Shown here: positions 1-10,368 of the stretch, in pieces
Position numbering within the stretch: the stretch's first letter is position 1
Layout of the letters: every line of letters starts with the position of its first letter
From: Planctomycetota bacterium
GTDB lineage: Bacteria > Planctomycetota > J058 > JAJDCQ01
Assembly (NCBI GenBank): GCA_029260755.1
Contig: JAJDCQ010000109.1
Coordinates: 1-59,321, forward strand
Reading direction: 5' to 3'
DNA: 59,321 nucleotides
The notes under the pieces: model-generated
Seen by the model: only the letters and a program-made list of their open reading frames with translations
What the model was told of the DNA's origin: nothing
Databases searched by the model: none
Position numbers and translations under genes: made by a program

Positions 1-950
1 CGACGCGCGACGAGCAGCGCGACGAGCCCCGCCACTGCCAGGACGCCGGCGAGGACCGGACCGAGCCGTCGAAACAGCCGCGCGCGCGCGGCCCGACGCG
101 TCCGGGCGCGCCACCCGGCTTCACCCTCCTCGAGCCGCGCGAGCAGGTCGCGGGCGGACGGCCGGGCGTCGACCTCGCGATGGAGACACGTCTCGACCAG
201 CTCGTCGAGCCACGGCGGCGCCTCCTTTCGGTGAGCGCGCACCGACTCGTAGGGCGCGTTGAGGATGATGACCATCAGCTCGGCCGGGCTGTCGCTCCAG
301 TAGGGCGCCCGCCCCGCGAGGCTCTCGTAGAGGATCGCGCCGAGGGAGTAGACGTCCGCCGGCGGGCCGGCCGACTTCGCGTCGCGCATCTGCTCGGGCG
401 CGATGTATCCGAGCGTCCCCTTGAACATGCCCGTCTTCGACAGACCCCCGCTCGGCCCGGCGCCGCTCCGGCCGGGGTCGAAGTGCTTCGCGAGGCCCAT
501 GTCGGCGACGAGCGGCCGCCCGTCCTCGGTGAAGAGGACGTTGTCCGGCTTCAGGTCGCGGTGCACCACGCCGCGCCGGTGCGCCCGGGCGAGCGCGGCC
601 GCGAGGGCCCGCCCGAGGAAGACGACGTCCCCGACCTCGAGGCGACCGCCGCGCGCCGCCAGCCGCTGGCGGAGCGATCCCCCGCCGACGAACGGCATGA
701 CGAAGAACGCGCCCGCGTCGCTCGACCCGGCGTCGATGAGCGGGACGAACCCATCGCCCTCGCCCAGGACGGAGAGGAGCCGCCGCTCCCGCTCGAAGCG
801 CGCGTCCGTCTCGGAGGTCCACAGCGCGTCGAGGAGGACCTTCACGGCCACGGGGCGACCGTCGGGGCCGGTGGCCCGATAGACGACGCCCATCCCGCCG
901 CGTCCGACCTCGTCGAGGAGCCGGTAGCCACCGATCGTCGGTGCGTTCAC
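1..950 (-). CDS. Ser/Thr protein kinase, 3' end cut by window edge
   Basis: Hanks-type protein kinase, expected to phosphorylate Ser/Thr residues at the membrane. About 316 codons are present and the frame is still open at base 1. Visible: glycine loop GRGGMGVVY (residues 16-24), catalytic Lys37, HRDLKPDN from residue 130, DMG (150-152) in place of DFG, an APE motif near 185, and a hydrophobic segment at about 297-314 that is probably a membrane helix. The missing part would be an extracytoplasmic domain. The start is GTG at 950; its upstream GGAG sits too close to be a convincing ribosome binding site, so the start is uncertain. It lies 49 bp downstream of the FHA gene on the same strand, so the two probably form an operon. 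Confidence 0.93.
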   Translation of the reverse strand, partial: MNAPTIGGYRLLDEVGRGGMGVVYRATGPDGRPVAVKVLLDALWTSETDARFERERRLLSVLGEGDGFVPLIDAGSSDAGAFFVMPFVGGGSLRQRLAARGGRLEVGDVVFLGRALAAALARAHRRGVVHRDLKPDNVLFTEDGRPLVADMGLAKHFDPGRSGAGPSGGLSKTGMFKGTLGYIAPEQMRDAKSAGPPADVYSLGAILYESLAGRAPYWSDSPAELMVIILNAPYESVRAHRKEAPPWLDELVETCLHREVDARPSARDLLARLEEGEAGWRARTRRAARARLFRRLGPVLAGVLAVAGLVALLVAR

Positions 951-999
951 TCCGGCATCATAGCCCGGGACGATCCCGCGGACCGCCGGACGCGTGCGG

Positions 1000-2481
1000 T
1001 CAGTCGAGCAGGCCGGCGGCGAACGCCCGGTCGTGCGCGAACACCCACTGCTCCGGGGTCAGGATCCCGTCGCGGACGAAGCCGGCGGCCATCTCGTTGG
1101 TGCTCCAGCGGGCGGCGCGCGTCGCCTCGTTCGCCTCGTGGCGGCTGACCCACCCTCGGGCGATCAGGAACTTCACGATCCGCTCGGGGTCGACCTGATC
1201 GGGGTCCGCGGTGCCGTCGTCGAGGAGCGGTTGCATCAAGAAGAGGACGGAGATGCGCCCGACCCGCACGGCGGTGTGCGGGAGGAGCCGGGCGCGCATC
1301 CCGCGCCCGAGCCGGAGCCCCCCGAGGCGCGTGCCGTTGGTGCTCCCGAGGTCCTCGATCACGAATCGCTTGCTCGCCCAGAAGATCCGCGCGTGGATCT
1401 TGCTGACGGAGCGGTCGCTCACGACGAAGTGGTTCCCGCCGTCGCGGCCGATCTTGATGATCTTGCGCGTGATGACGAGGTCGGCGCGATGCTTCGCGCC
1501 GCCCACGACGAGGCGGGCGCACGCGTTCCGGAGGGCGGTGCCGGTCGGGACCGCGCCGGGCTCCTTGTGGGCGAGCAGGCGTCCGAGGCTCGCCGCCTTC
1601 CACTGACTGGTCGAGCGCAGGTCCATCTCGACGGGCTCGGCGGGGGCCCGTCCCTCGGGGGCGGATCGGAGCCGGAGAGGATCGCCGCCCCGCTCGGAGA
1701 GCCGGACCGTGGCGGACCGCGCGCTCGGCTCGTCCTCGTCGGGATCGGGCGGAGGCGGCGGCGCATCCGAGGGCGCCGGATCGCGCTCGGTGCCGTCGGG
1801 CGGCGACTCGAAGATGGCCTCGAGGACGAACTCCGCCCGGAGCGCGTTCGAGTCCTTGCCGTAGAGCGTCGGCGGCTCGCCATCGAGCGGCGCGACCGCG
1901 CCGGCGAGCGCCGGCCCCTCGTCCGCGTCCTCGGGCGTCATCGCGCGCTCGGCGCGGGCGATGAGCGCATCGATCAGCGGCGAGCGCCCGGCGCGATCGT
2001 CGGCGGGATCGGCGACGGGGAGCCGCTCGGTTCCGCTCCTCGGTGAAGCGTCGTCGTCGTCGGCGCGCGCGCGACCCTCGATCGCGGAGAGGGCCGGGTC
2101 GGTCTCCGCGGCCGAGGATGCGTCCGACGCCGGGGCGATGACCGCCCACTTCGCCGCGCGCGAGGACCCCGACCCGGCTCCGGCGCCCGGGAGGTAGACC
2201 GGCGGCTCGAGCTGCACCGCCGGGAGGCAGCGGGTCTCGTCCGGCGGACGCGGCCGGGCGATGGGCGGCGCGGAGTCGCGATCGTCGGCCGCGGGCGCCT
2301 CGGAGCGCCGGATGCGCGGCAGCGATCGGGTCTGATGCCGCTCGCGACGGGGCGCGCGGCGGCGGTCGCCGGCCTCGCGCTGCGTACTCTCGCCCTGATG
2401 ATCGGGCGTGGACGGTGCCCGGTTCTTACCGATACGACGGTGTGCCCCTGTGGCCACGAGACCGAACCTCTTCTCTTCCAA
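1000..2481 (-). CDS. FHA-domain protein
   Basis: Protein of about 493 residues with a long, charged, Pro/Ala/Asp-rich and probably disordered N-terminal half. It carries one forkhead-associated (FHA) domain at about 324-417, shown by IGRDGGNHFVVSD (343-355), the conserved SVSKIHARI (358-366) and GSTNGT (379-384). FHA domains bind phosphothreonine peptides, so with the kinase gene 49 bp downstream this is a plausible substrate or adaptor of that kinase (inference). A C-terminal segment of about 75 residues (DPERIVKFLIARGWVSRHEA...) looks like a small helical domain of a type I do not recognise. The first possible codon is a TTG at 2481. A GTG about ten codons later or another internal start is equally possible, so the N-terminus is unsure. 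The gene diverges from the M20 peptidase gene across about 160 bp. Confidence 0.88.
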   Translation of the reverse strand: MEEKRFGLVATGAHRRIGKNRAPSTPDHQGESTQREAGDRRRAPRRERHQTRSLPRIRRSEAPAADDRDSAPPIARPRPPDETRCLPAVQLEPPVYLPGAGAGSGSSRAAKWAVIAPASDASSAAETDPALSAIEGRARADDDDASPRSGTERLPVADPADDRAGRSPLIDALIARAERAMTPEDADEGPALAGAVAPLDGEPPTLYGKDSNALRAEFVLEAIFESPPDGTERDPAPSDAPPPPPDPDEDEPSARSATVRLSERGGDPLRLRSAPEGRAPAEPVEMDLRSTSQWKAASLGRLLAHKEPGAVPTGTALRNACARLVVGGAKHRADLVITRKIIKIGRDGGNHFVVSDRSVSKIHARIFWASKRFVIEDLGSTNGTRLGGLRLGRGMRARLLPHTAVRVGRISVLFLMQPLLDDGTADPDQVDPERIVKFLIARGWVSRHEANEATRAARWSTNEMAAGFVRDGILTPEQWVFAHDRAFAAGLLD

Positions 2482-2643
2482 GACCGACGTGAGCTACGAG
2501 GCAACGACTGCCCCCCTGAACGCCTTGCAGGAAGCAACCGGCGCACCGAACGCGCCGAACGCGCCGCCCAGCACGTCGACGTCGCCGACCCCGCGCGGTA
2601 GGATCCGCCGCTTCGCACGGCCCGGCAGCGCAAGGAGCGGACG

Positions 2644-4062
<1,419 letters not shown>

Positions 4063-4069
4063 CCCTCTC

Positions 4070-5215
4070 TCAGCCGACGGCCGCGCCGGCCGTCGCGCTC
4101 GAGGCGGAGCGGCCCTTCGGGCGCGCGTGATTGACGGCGACCCGATCGCGGCCGTTCCGCTTCACCGCGTAGAGGGCGGCGTCGGCGCGAGCGAGGAGCG
4201 AGGAGGCGTCGTCCTCGTCTCCCGCGATGGCGACGCCGATGCTGACGGTCACCGTGAAGCCCTCGTGCCCGTCGACCTGGAACGGATCGTTTCCGACCCG
4301 CTGCCGAACGCGCTCCATCACGAGCGCCCCGGACGCCTCGGCGGTGCCCTCGAGGACGACGAGGAACTCCTCGCCGCCGAACCGTCCGACGACGTCGGTC
4401 GATCGAAGCCCCGATGCCATCCGGCCGGCCACGCCGCGAAGGACGAGATCGCCGACGGCGTGACCGTATCGGTCGTTCACACGCTTGAAGAGATCGATGT
4501 CGACCATCGCCACGCAGAGGCGGCCGCCGCTTCGCCGCCCGCGCGCCATCGCCCCATCGAGGAGCGCCGTCATCGCGGCCCGATTCGGCAGGCCCGTGAG
4601 GACGTCGGTGCTCGCCTGCCGCAGCAACGCCCGCCGCTCGCGCTGAAGCTGCTCGACGGACCGCGCGAGGTCGCGCTCGCGGCGGCGACGCTCGGAGAGG
4701 GCGAGCGAGAGATCGAGAGCGATGATCCGATGGAGGAACGCGGCGAGCCCGGCGGCGGCGGCGACGACCTCGGGTCGGGTGTGGACGAGGATCGCCTGCT
4801 GAACGAGGTGGAGGACGCACGGCTCCATCCCTTCGGCCGCCATCTCCGCCGGCAGGATTCCGCGACTTCGTCGCGTCTGGAAGTAGGTCGAGCGTTCGAA
4901 GTCCACTCCGAGGCCGGGGAGCCAGCCGCGAAGCGCGAGACGGAGCCCGCCCAGGTCGACCCGCATCACGCCGGAGGACCCAGGGACTCCGTGGTCGGCG
5001 ACGTGACCGACGACGGCGTCGACGATCGCGTCGAGGTGGGGAGCGATCACGTCGGATTGAAGCGCTTCGGAGCGCGCCTGGTCCTCGGGCTCGAATCCGA
5101 GCGACTCGAGCCACTCGAGCCGGCGCACCTCGGGGCCTCCGCCCGTCGCGCTCGACGTCCCGAAGACCTCCTCGGGCGGCCTCACCGCCGCCATGACCGC
5201 CGTCGTCCCCGCCAT
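4070..5215 (-). CDS. GGDEF diguanylate cyclase with globin-like helical sensor
   Basis: Makes cyclic di-GMP from two GTP. The 381-residue protein has a C-terminal GGDEF domain with intact active site GGEEF (280-284) and an RxxD inhibitory site (RSTD, 271-274) five residues before it, so product inhibition is expected. The N-terminal part of about 150 residues is all-helical and aligns by eye with the N-terminus of the second cyclase at 7784-8875 (shared pattern GLR..L, then YF..R..RG and a V-QQA helix). The pattern recalls protoglobin/globin-coupled sensors but lacks a His at the expected haem position. The start is ATG at 5215, chosen because AAGGGGA lies about 8 nt upstream; the frame is also open further upstream. 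It lies 223 bp downstream of ygiQ on the same strand. No membrane segment is visible. Confidence 0.93.
   Translation of the reverse strand: MAGTTAVMAAVRPPEEVFGTSSATGGGPEVRRLEWLESLGFEPEDQARSEALQSDVIAPHLDAIVDAVVGHVADHGVPGSSGVMRVDLGGLRLALRGWLPGLGVDFERSTYFQTRRSRGILPAEMAAEGMEPCVLHLVQQAILVHTRPEVVAAAAGLAAFLHRIIALDLSLALSERRRRERDLARSVEQLQRERRALLRQASTDVLTGLPNRAAMTALLDGAMARGRRSGGRLCVAMVDIDLFKRVNDRYGHAVGDLVLRGVAGRMASGLRSTDVVGRFGGEEFLVVLEGTAEASGALVMERVRQRVGNDPFQVDGHEGFTVTVSIGVAIAGDEDDASSLLARADAALYAVKRNGRDRVAVNHARPKGRSASSATAGAAVG
4075..4095. terminator. Candidate bidirectional terminator hairpin
   Basis: Perfect 8-bp inverted repeat CGACGGCC / GGCCGTCG with a 5-nt loop, at the meeting point of two convergent genes and overlapping the last codons of the minus-strand one. 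There is no T-run on either side, so intrinsic termination is uncertain, and such stems also arise by chance at this GC content. Confidence 0.3.
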
Positions 5216-5356
5216 ACGCACCGTCCCCTTCCGCCTCACCACCTGGCGCGATCGACCCACGCACGTTTCGTGCCGGGCGACGAGACCAACAAAAGCTGAC
5301 GGTGTCGTTCAGGAAAGCCAAGCCGGCGAACGAGCTAGGGAGGGCGCGTTCGTGCG

Positions 5357-5384
5357 GCCGCGGGCGACCTCGCGGTCGCGCGGC
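5357..5384 (-). terminator. Hairpin between ygiQ and the diguanylate cyclase gene
   Basis: Imperfect inverted repeat: an outer GCCGC/GCGGC and an inner GCGACC/GGTCGC with a TCGC loop and a 2-nt bulge. It lies 54 bp beyond the ygiQ stop codon and upstream of the cyclase gene on the same strand. It could end ygiQ transcription. No T-tract is seen, so this is only a candidate. I see nothing else in the 223-bp gap. Confidence 0.3.
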
Positions 5385-5438
5385 GGGCGTTCCTCCGCGA
5401 TCCTCCGCGTCGGCGAGAAAGACTCCCCGGGCGTGGAG

Positions 5439-7553
5439 TCAGCGGTCGCGCGCGCTGCGACGATGCGGACGGTATCCGCCCCCACCGCCGGGACCGCGGC
5501 GTCCCTGACGCCTGGCCGCCGGCTTGGCCCCAGCGGGTGACTTCCCGCCGCCGCGGATGTGGTCGCCCTCGGTCTGCTCGGCGACCGCGGCGCTCGCCTC
5601 GCGGCGGCGCCGGTCGAGCGCCTCCTTCGGCGGGTCGGCCGGGATCAGGCAGTCGCAGCCGTCGCCGATGAGGTCGCGGCGTCCGGCGTCGAGGAGCGCC
5701 TTGCGGACGGTGAACCAGTTCTCGGGCTTGAAGAACTGCAGGAGCGCGCGCTGGAGCTTGCGATCGCGCAGATGCTTCGCCACCGCGACCGGCTTCATCG
5801 TGAACGGGTCCATCCCCGTGTGATACATGCACGCCGCGATGTCGAACGGGCTCGGGATGAAGTCCTGGACCTGATCGGGCTCGTAGTGGTTGCGCTTGAG
5901 GAAGAGGGCGACCTCGATCATCGCGGCGAGGTCGCTGCCGGGGTGGCTCGCGATGAAGTAGGGGACGAGCTGCTGGCGCTTCCCCGCCTCGCGGCTCGCC
6001 CGATCGAACTCGCGGCCGAACGCGACGAAGTCGTCGGGACCCGGCTTCTTCATCAAGGCGAGGACGCCCTCGTCGACGTGCTCGGGCGCGACCTTGAGCC
6101 GGCCGCCGACGTGGTGGGTGACGAGCTCCTTCATGTACTCGCGGTCGCGCTGGGCGAGGTCCGTCCGGATCCCGGAGGCGACGAAGACCTTCCGCACGCC
6201 CGGCTCCTCGCGAACGGCCCGCATCAGCTCGAGGAGCGGCCCGTGGTCGGTGCCGAGCAGCTTGCAGATCGTCGGATGGACGCACGAGAGGCGCCGGCAG
6301 ACGGCCTCGACCTCGGGACGCGTGCACCGCATCTGGTACATGTTCGCCGTCGGCCCGCCGATGTCGCTCACGATCCCCTTGAACCCGGGGTCCGCCGTCA
6401 TCCGGCGCACCTCGTCGAGAACGCTCTCCTGGCTGCGGCTCTGGATGATCCGGCCCTCGTGCGCGGTGATCGAGCAGAAGGTGCAGCCGCCGAAGCAGCC
6501 GCGCATGATCTGGACCGAGTCGCGGACGACCTCGAACGCGGGGATGCGCGCGTCGCCGTAGCTCGGATGCGGCACGCGGGTGAACGGCAGGCCGTAGACG
6601 AGGTCCATCTCCGGCTCGGCGAGCGGCAGGGCCGGCGGGTTACAGACGACGTGCTCGCGGCCGTGGGCCTGCACGAGCGTCCGCGCGTTGAGCGGGTTCG
6701 TCTCGCGGTGGGCCGCGCGGGTCAGCTCGCAGAAGGCGACCGGGTCGCGGACGACGTCCTCGTAGCTCGGCAGGCGGACGACGTGGTCGCCATCGGGCGG
6801 CGCCTCGCTCGCGCCGAGGCGGTAGGCCACGCCTCGGAGGTCGCGCAGGTCGCGGACGGTCTCGCCGGCGTCGAGGCGCCGCGCGATCTCGAGGACGGCC
6901 CGCTCGCCCATCCCGAACCCGACGAGGTCGGGCTTGCCGTCGGTGAGGATCGAACGCCGCACCTTGTCGCTCCAGTAGTCGTAGTGGGCGAGGCGACGCA
7001 GGCTCGCCTCGACGCCGCCGGCGATCACCGGGACGCCCGGGAACGCCTCGCGGCTGCGCTGACAGTAGGCGAGCGTCGCCCGATCCGGGCGGAGACCGAT
7101 CGCGCCGCCGGGGCTGTAGGCGTCGTCGTTCCGCACCTTCCGGTTGGCGGTGTAGTGGTTGATCATCGAGTCCATGTTGCCCGCGCTCACCCCGAAGAAG
7201 AGGCGCGGACGCCCGAAGCGGCGCCACGGCTCGGCGCTGCGCCAGTCGGGCTGGGCGAGGATCGCGACCCGCCATCCGGCCGCCTCGAGGAGCCGGCCGA
7301 GCAGCGCCATCGCGAAGCTCGGATGGTCGACGTAGGCGTCGCCGGTCACCAGGACGACGTCGACCTCGTCCCAGCCGCGGGCGCGGACCTCGTCGGCCGA
7401 CATGGGCAGCGGCGCGCCCGAGGTCGCGACCCCGAGGTCCAGCCCGCCAAACGCGGGCGGCGGGGAAGACGAAGGCAGGACGGGAAGGCGACGGGGAGCG
7501 GCGGCCGCGGAACGCGACGGGGCTCGACCGCCGCCGCGGCGGGGATCGGTCAT
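5439..7553 (-). CDS. ygiQ: YgiQ family radical SAM protein
   Basis: Radical S-adenosylmethionine protein of 704 residues, typical of the YgiQ family (UPF0313), whose reaction is not established. Order of parts: a short disordered N-terminus; a B12-binding-like Rossmann region carrying the family signature VTGDAYVDHPSF and GVSAGNMDSMINHYTANRK; the [4Fe-4S] cluster motif C353-x3-C357-x2-C360 (RGCFGGCTFCS); the TIM-barrel region; and the C-terminal YgiQ extension containing FFKPENWFTVRKAL. The start is ATG at 7553 with AGGTG about 5 nt upstream. It diverges from the second diguanylate cyclase gene across about 230 bp that should hold both promoters; I could not pick out convincing -35/-10 pairs there. 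Confidence 0.96.
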   Translation of the reverse strand: MTDPRRGGGRAPSRSAAAAPRRLPVLPSSSPPPAFGGLDLGVATSGAPLPMSADEVRARGWDEVDVVLVTGDAYVDHPSFAMALLGRLLEAAGWRVAILAQPDWRSAEPWRRFGRPRLFFGVSAGNMDSMINHYTANRKVRNDDAYSPGGAIGLRPDRATLAYCQRSREAFPGVPVIAGGVEASLRRLAHYDYWSDKVRRSILTDGKPDLVGFGMGERAVLEIARRLDAGETVRDLRDLRGVAYRLGASEAPPDGDHVVRLPSYEDVVRDPVAFCELTRAAHRETNPLNARTLVQAHGREHVVCNPPALPLAEPEMDLVYGLPFTRVPHPSYGDARIPAFEVVRDSVQIMRGCFGGCTFCSITAHEGRIIQSRSQESVLDEVRRMTADPGFKGIVSDIGGPTANMYQMRCTRPEVEAVCRRLSCVHPTICKLLGTDHGPLLELMRAVREEPGVRKVFVASGIRTDLAQRDREYMKELVTHHVGGRLKVAPEHVDEGVLALMKKPGPDDFVAFGREFDRASREAGKRQQLVPYFIASHPGSDLAAMIEVALFLKRNHYEPDQVQDFIPSPFDIAACMYHTGMDPFTMKPVAVAKHLRDRKLQRALLQFFKPENWFTVRKALLDAGRRDLIGDGCDCLIPADPPKEALDRRRREASAAVAEQTEGDHIRGGGKSPAGAKPAARRQGRRGPGGGGGYRPHRRSARDR

Positions 7554-7783
7554 GGCTCACCTGGCACGGGCGCGAAGACCCCCGTCCGCCGGCGGTACGC
7601 CCGACCGGCTCGCGGAAGGCTCGCCCCGTCAGGACGCGCGCCAGTTCGCGCGCGTCCGCCCGGGATCCGCGTCATTCTAGGGCTGGGGCGCTCCCGCTGC
7701 GAGATGTTTCCCGCCCATCGAGGATGCGTTGCCCTCCTCGAGCGGTTGCCATGGGGCGACGCGGCCGCATAATCCCATCCCCA

Positions 7784-8875
7784 ATGGAAGCATCGACCGA
7801 AAGCCACGATCAGCTCCGGACCGCGACGCCGACCGATCCCGAGCGACTCTGCGCGCGCCACGGGCTCGCCCCCGAGGCGCGCCGCCGACGCCTCGACGCC
7901 CTCGGGCTCGGCGTCGACGCGAGCACGCGCGTCGAGCGGCTCCGCGACGAGGTTCTTCGACCCGGCCTCGAGAGGATCCTCGACGCCCTCGAAGCAAACC
8001 TCGCCGAGCACGACGCGCTCCGCGCCGCCGCCGCGCCCGTCTCGACCGCGGGTCTGCGCGACGAGCTGACCGCGTATCTCCTCTCGCTCGGCGCCGGCCT
8101 CGACGAGAGCTCCTACTTCGAGGGGCGCCTCCGCGGCGCCCTCCTCCGAACCGAGCCGGACGTGCCGGCGCACGCCTATCTCCTCGTCCTTCACGCGGTG
8201 CAGCAGGCGGTGATCGACGCGATCCCGACCGACCACGGAGACCGCGACGCGCTCGTCGCGACCGCCCTCGCCGTCACGACGCTCGACGCGACGCTCGTCC
8301 TCGACGCGCACGCGTCCCGGATCGTGGACGTGAGCAAGTCGCTCGAGACGCTCCACGGCGAGCAGACGGCGCTGCGCAAGCGAGCCTACAACGACACCCT
8401 CACCGGGCTGCCGAACCGCGAGTCGATCACGACCCGGCTGGTCGCCGCGATCGCGCGAAGCCAGAAGACCGGCCGGCCGCTCTCGATCGCCCTCGCCGAC
8501 CTCGACCACTTCAAGGCGGTCAACGACACCCACGGCCACCTCGTCGGCGACGCAGCCCTGCGACGGGTCGCCACCCGGATGGCGGGCGCCCTCCGCGACA
8601 CCGACCTGCTCGGCCGATGGGGCGGCGAGGAGTTCGTGGTGATCCTCGAGGAGACGCCGATCGAGGTCGCCCGGGCCGTCGCCGAGCGCGTGCGCCGCCA
8701 CGTCGCGCGCGACCCGCTCCACCTCGAAGGCCATCAGCTCACCCTCACCCTGAGCCTCGGGCTCACCCCCGCGGGCGCGAACGACGACGCCGACTCGCTC
8801 CTCGGCCGCGCCGACGAAGCGCTCTACGAGGCGAAGCGAGCGGGACGCAATCAGGTCCACGAGAAGGCCCCATGA
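7784..8875 (+). CDS. GGDEF diguanylate cyclase, paralogue of 4070-5215
   Basis: Second c-di-GMP synthase, 363 residues. GGEEF is at 280-284 and the inhibitory RxxD (RDTD) lies five residues earlier; both are intact. The N-terminal 150 residues are helical and share the pattern GLR..L / SLGAGLDESSYFEGRLRG / VLHAVQQAV with the other cyclase, so the two sensor domains are homologous. The resemblance to haem-lacking protoglobin-type sensors is inference. ATG 7784 was chosen because the domain begins just after it; in-frame ATGs at 7724 and 7751 are possible but add an unlikely Arg-rich extension. The stop codon overlaps the ATG of the rRNA methyltransferase gene (ATGA), indicating translational coupling. 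Confidence 0.94.
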   Translation: MEASTESHDQLRTATPTDPERLCARHGLAPEARRRRLDALGLGVDASTRVERLRDEVLRPGLERILDALEANLAEHDALRAAAAPVSTAGLRDELTAYLLSLGAGLDESSYFEGRLRGALLRTEPDVPAHAYLLVLHAVQQAVIDAIPTDHGDRDALVATALAVTTLDATLVLDAHASRIVDVSKSLETLHGEQTALRKRAYNDTLTGLPNRESITTRLVAAIARSQKTGRPLSIALADLDHFKAVNDTHGHLVGDAALRRVATRMAGALRDTDLLGRWGGEEFVVILEETPIEVARAVAERVRRHVARDPLHLEGHQLTLTLSLGLTPAGANDDADSLLGRADEALYEAKRAGRNQVHEKAP

Positions 8876-10368
8876 GCGAGTCCCGCCGCGGCGGCCGCGG
8901 GTCGGGGCCGTCCAGCCGCCGGCGCCGCGGGCCGACCGCCGGACGCCGCCAGGCCGTCGACCGCCGGAGCACCGTCGAGGGGACGGCCCTCGACGCCCTC
9001 GACGCGATCGATGAGGACGGCGCCTTCGCCCGCGACGCGCTCGCGTCCGCCCTCGGCGATGCGCCCGGGCTGGCCGACGACGAGCGAGCGGCCGTCGCCG
9101 AGACGGTCCACACCGTCCTGCGGCACCGGCGCGCGATCGATCACGCCCTCGACGAGACCGCGCCCGACAGCCGCGGCGCGCGCCTGCCCGCCGAGGGCCC
9201 CGACCGACGCCGGGCCCGCCTCCTCGCCGCGAGCGTCCTGACCGGACGGATCGCGCTCCGCGAGGCGGCATCGGCGATGCCGGAGATCGTCTGGAAGAAC
9301 GTCCTCGACGCGGTTCGCGCCCTCCTCGATGCGACCCCGACGGACGAGCCGGATCCAACCGAGCGCCCGGCCGCGATCGCGCGCCTCGCCATTCGCCGGT
9401 CGATCTCGGAGCTCCTCGCCGAGCGCCTCGTCGCCGACCTCGGCCTCATCGAAGCCGACGCTCTGCTGGGCGCCCTCGCCGAGCCGGCGCCGGTGATGGC
9501 GCGCGCCAACCGGGTCCGCACGACGCGCGACGAGCTCGTCACCCGACTCGCCGGCGACGGCGTCGACACGCGCCCGAGCGCGCTCGCCGACGACGGCGTC
9601 GCCCTGGTCGGCGCGGTGAGCCCGTTCCGGCTCGCCGCGTTCCACGAGGGCCTCTTCGAGCTCCAGGACGAGGCGAGCCAGCTCGTCTCCGAGGTCGTCG
9701 CGCCGCCGCCCCGCGGAACGGTCATCGACGCGTGCGCCGGGGCCGGCGGCAAGACGCTCCACCTCGGCGCGCTCCTCGCCGGGCGAGGCCGCGTCCTCGC
9801 AGTCGACCGCCCGACGCCGGGCGGGCGCCGCCTCGCCGAGCTCCGCAAACGGGTCCGGCGCTCGGGGCTGCAGAACGTCGAGGCGCTCGAGGCGGACCCC
9901 GCCGCCGAGGCCGAGCCCGAGGCGCTCGAGCGCCTCCGGGGCAAGGCGGAGCGCGTCCTCGTCGACGCGCCCTGCTCCGGGATCGGCTCGATCCGCCGCA
10001 AGCCCGAGACGCGCGAGCGCCTCGACGGCGAACGGCTCGACCGCCTCCCGGAGCTTCAGGGCGCGATCCTCGACCGGTTCGCTCCGTTCGTCGCTCCGGG
10101 CGGGCGGCTCATCTACGCGACCTGCACCGTCCTCCGAGCCGAGAACGAAGGCGTCGTCGACGCCTTCCTGGAGCGGCACGAGGCGTTCGAGCGGATGCCG
10201 CTCAAGACGTTCCTCGGCAAGGAGCGCGCCCTCGCGATCGGCGACGGCACCGACCTCCGCCTCGGACCGCACACCCACGGGACCGACGGGTTCTACGCCG
10301 CGGTGCTGCGGCGGCGGCCGGCCGCCCCGGCTCCGACCGAGGCCCCGGCTACCGACGAATCGCCGTGA
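8872..10368 (+). CDS. RsmB-like 16S rRNA (cytosine-C5) methyltransferase
   Basis: SAM-dependent RNA m5C methyltransferase of 498 residues. The N-terminal part of about 170 residues after a basic leader is helical and resembles the NusB-like domain of RsmB (DDERAAVAETVHTVLRHRR..., reading ALREAASAMPE). The catalytic domain has motif I DACAGAGGKT (about 286-295), motif IV DAPCSG (364-369, Cys367) and motif VI YATCTV with Cys418, the expected nucleophile; both family cysteines are present. Its ATG overlaps the TGA of the upstream diguanylate cyclase gene. Its 3' end overlaps the convergent HEAT-repeat gene by 20 bp. RsmB modifies C967 of 16S rRNA in E. coli; the exact target here is not certain. 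Confidence 0.92.
   Translation: MSESRRGGRGSGPSSRRRRGPTAGRRQAVDRRSTVEGTALDALDAIDEDGAFARDALASALGDAPGLADDERAAVAETVHTVLRHRRAIDHALDETAPDSRGARLPAEGPDRRRARLLAASVLTGRIALREAASAMPEIVWKNVLDAVRALLDATPTDEPDPTERPAAIARLAIRRSISELLAERLVADLGLIEADALLGALAEPAPVMARANRVRTTRDELVTRLAGDGVDTRPSALADDGVALVGAVSPFRLAAFHEGLFELQDEASQLVSEVVAPPPRGTVIDACAGAGGKTLHLGALLAGRGRVLAVDRPTPGGRRLAELRKRVRRSGLQNVEALEADPAAEAEPEALERLRGKAERVLVDAPCSGIGSIRRKPETRERLDGERLDRLPELQGAILDRFAPFVAPGGRLIYATCTVLRAENEGVVDAFLERHEAFERMPLKTFLGKERALAIGDGTDLRLGPHTHGTDGFYAAVLRRRPAAPAPTEAPATDESP

Noticed and set aside
4070..5321. Extended or shifted reading of the diguanylate cyclase upstream of 5215
   Set aside because: The ATG at 5215 has a good ribosome binding site; upstream residues add only a basic stretch.
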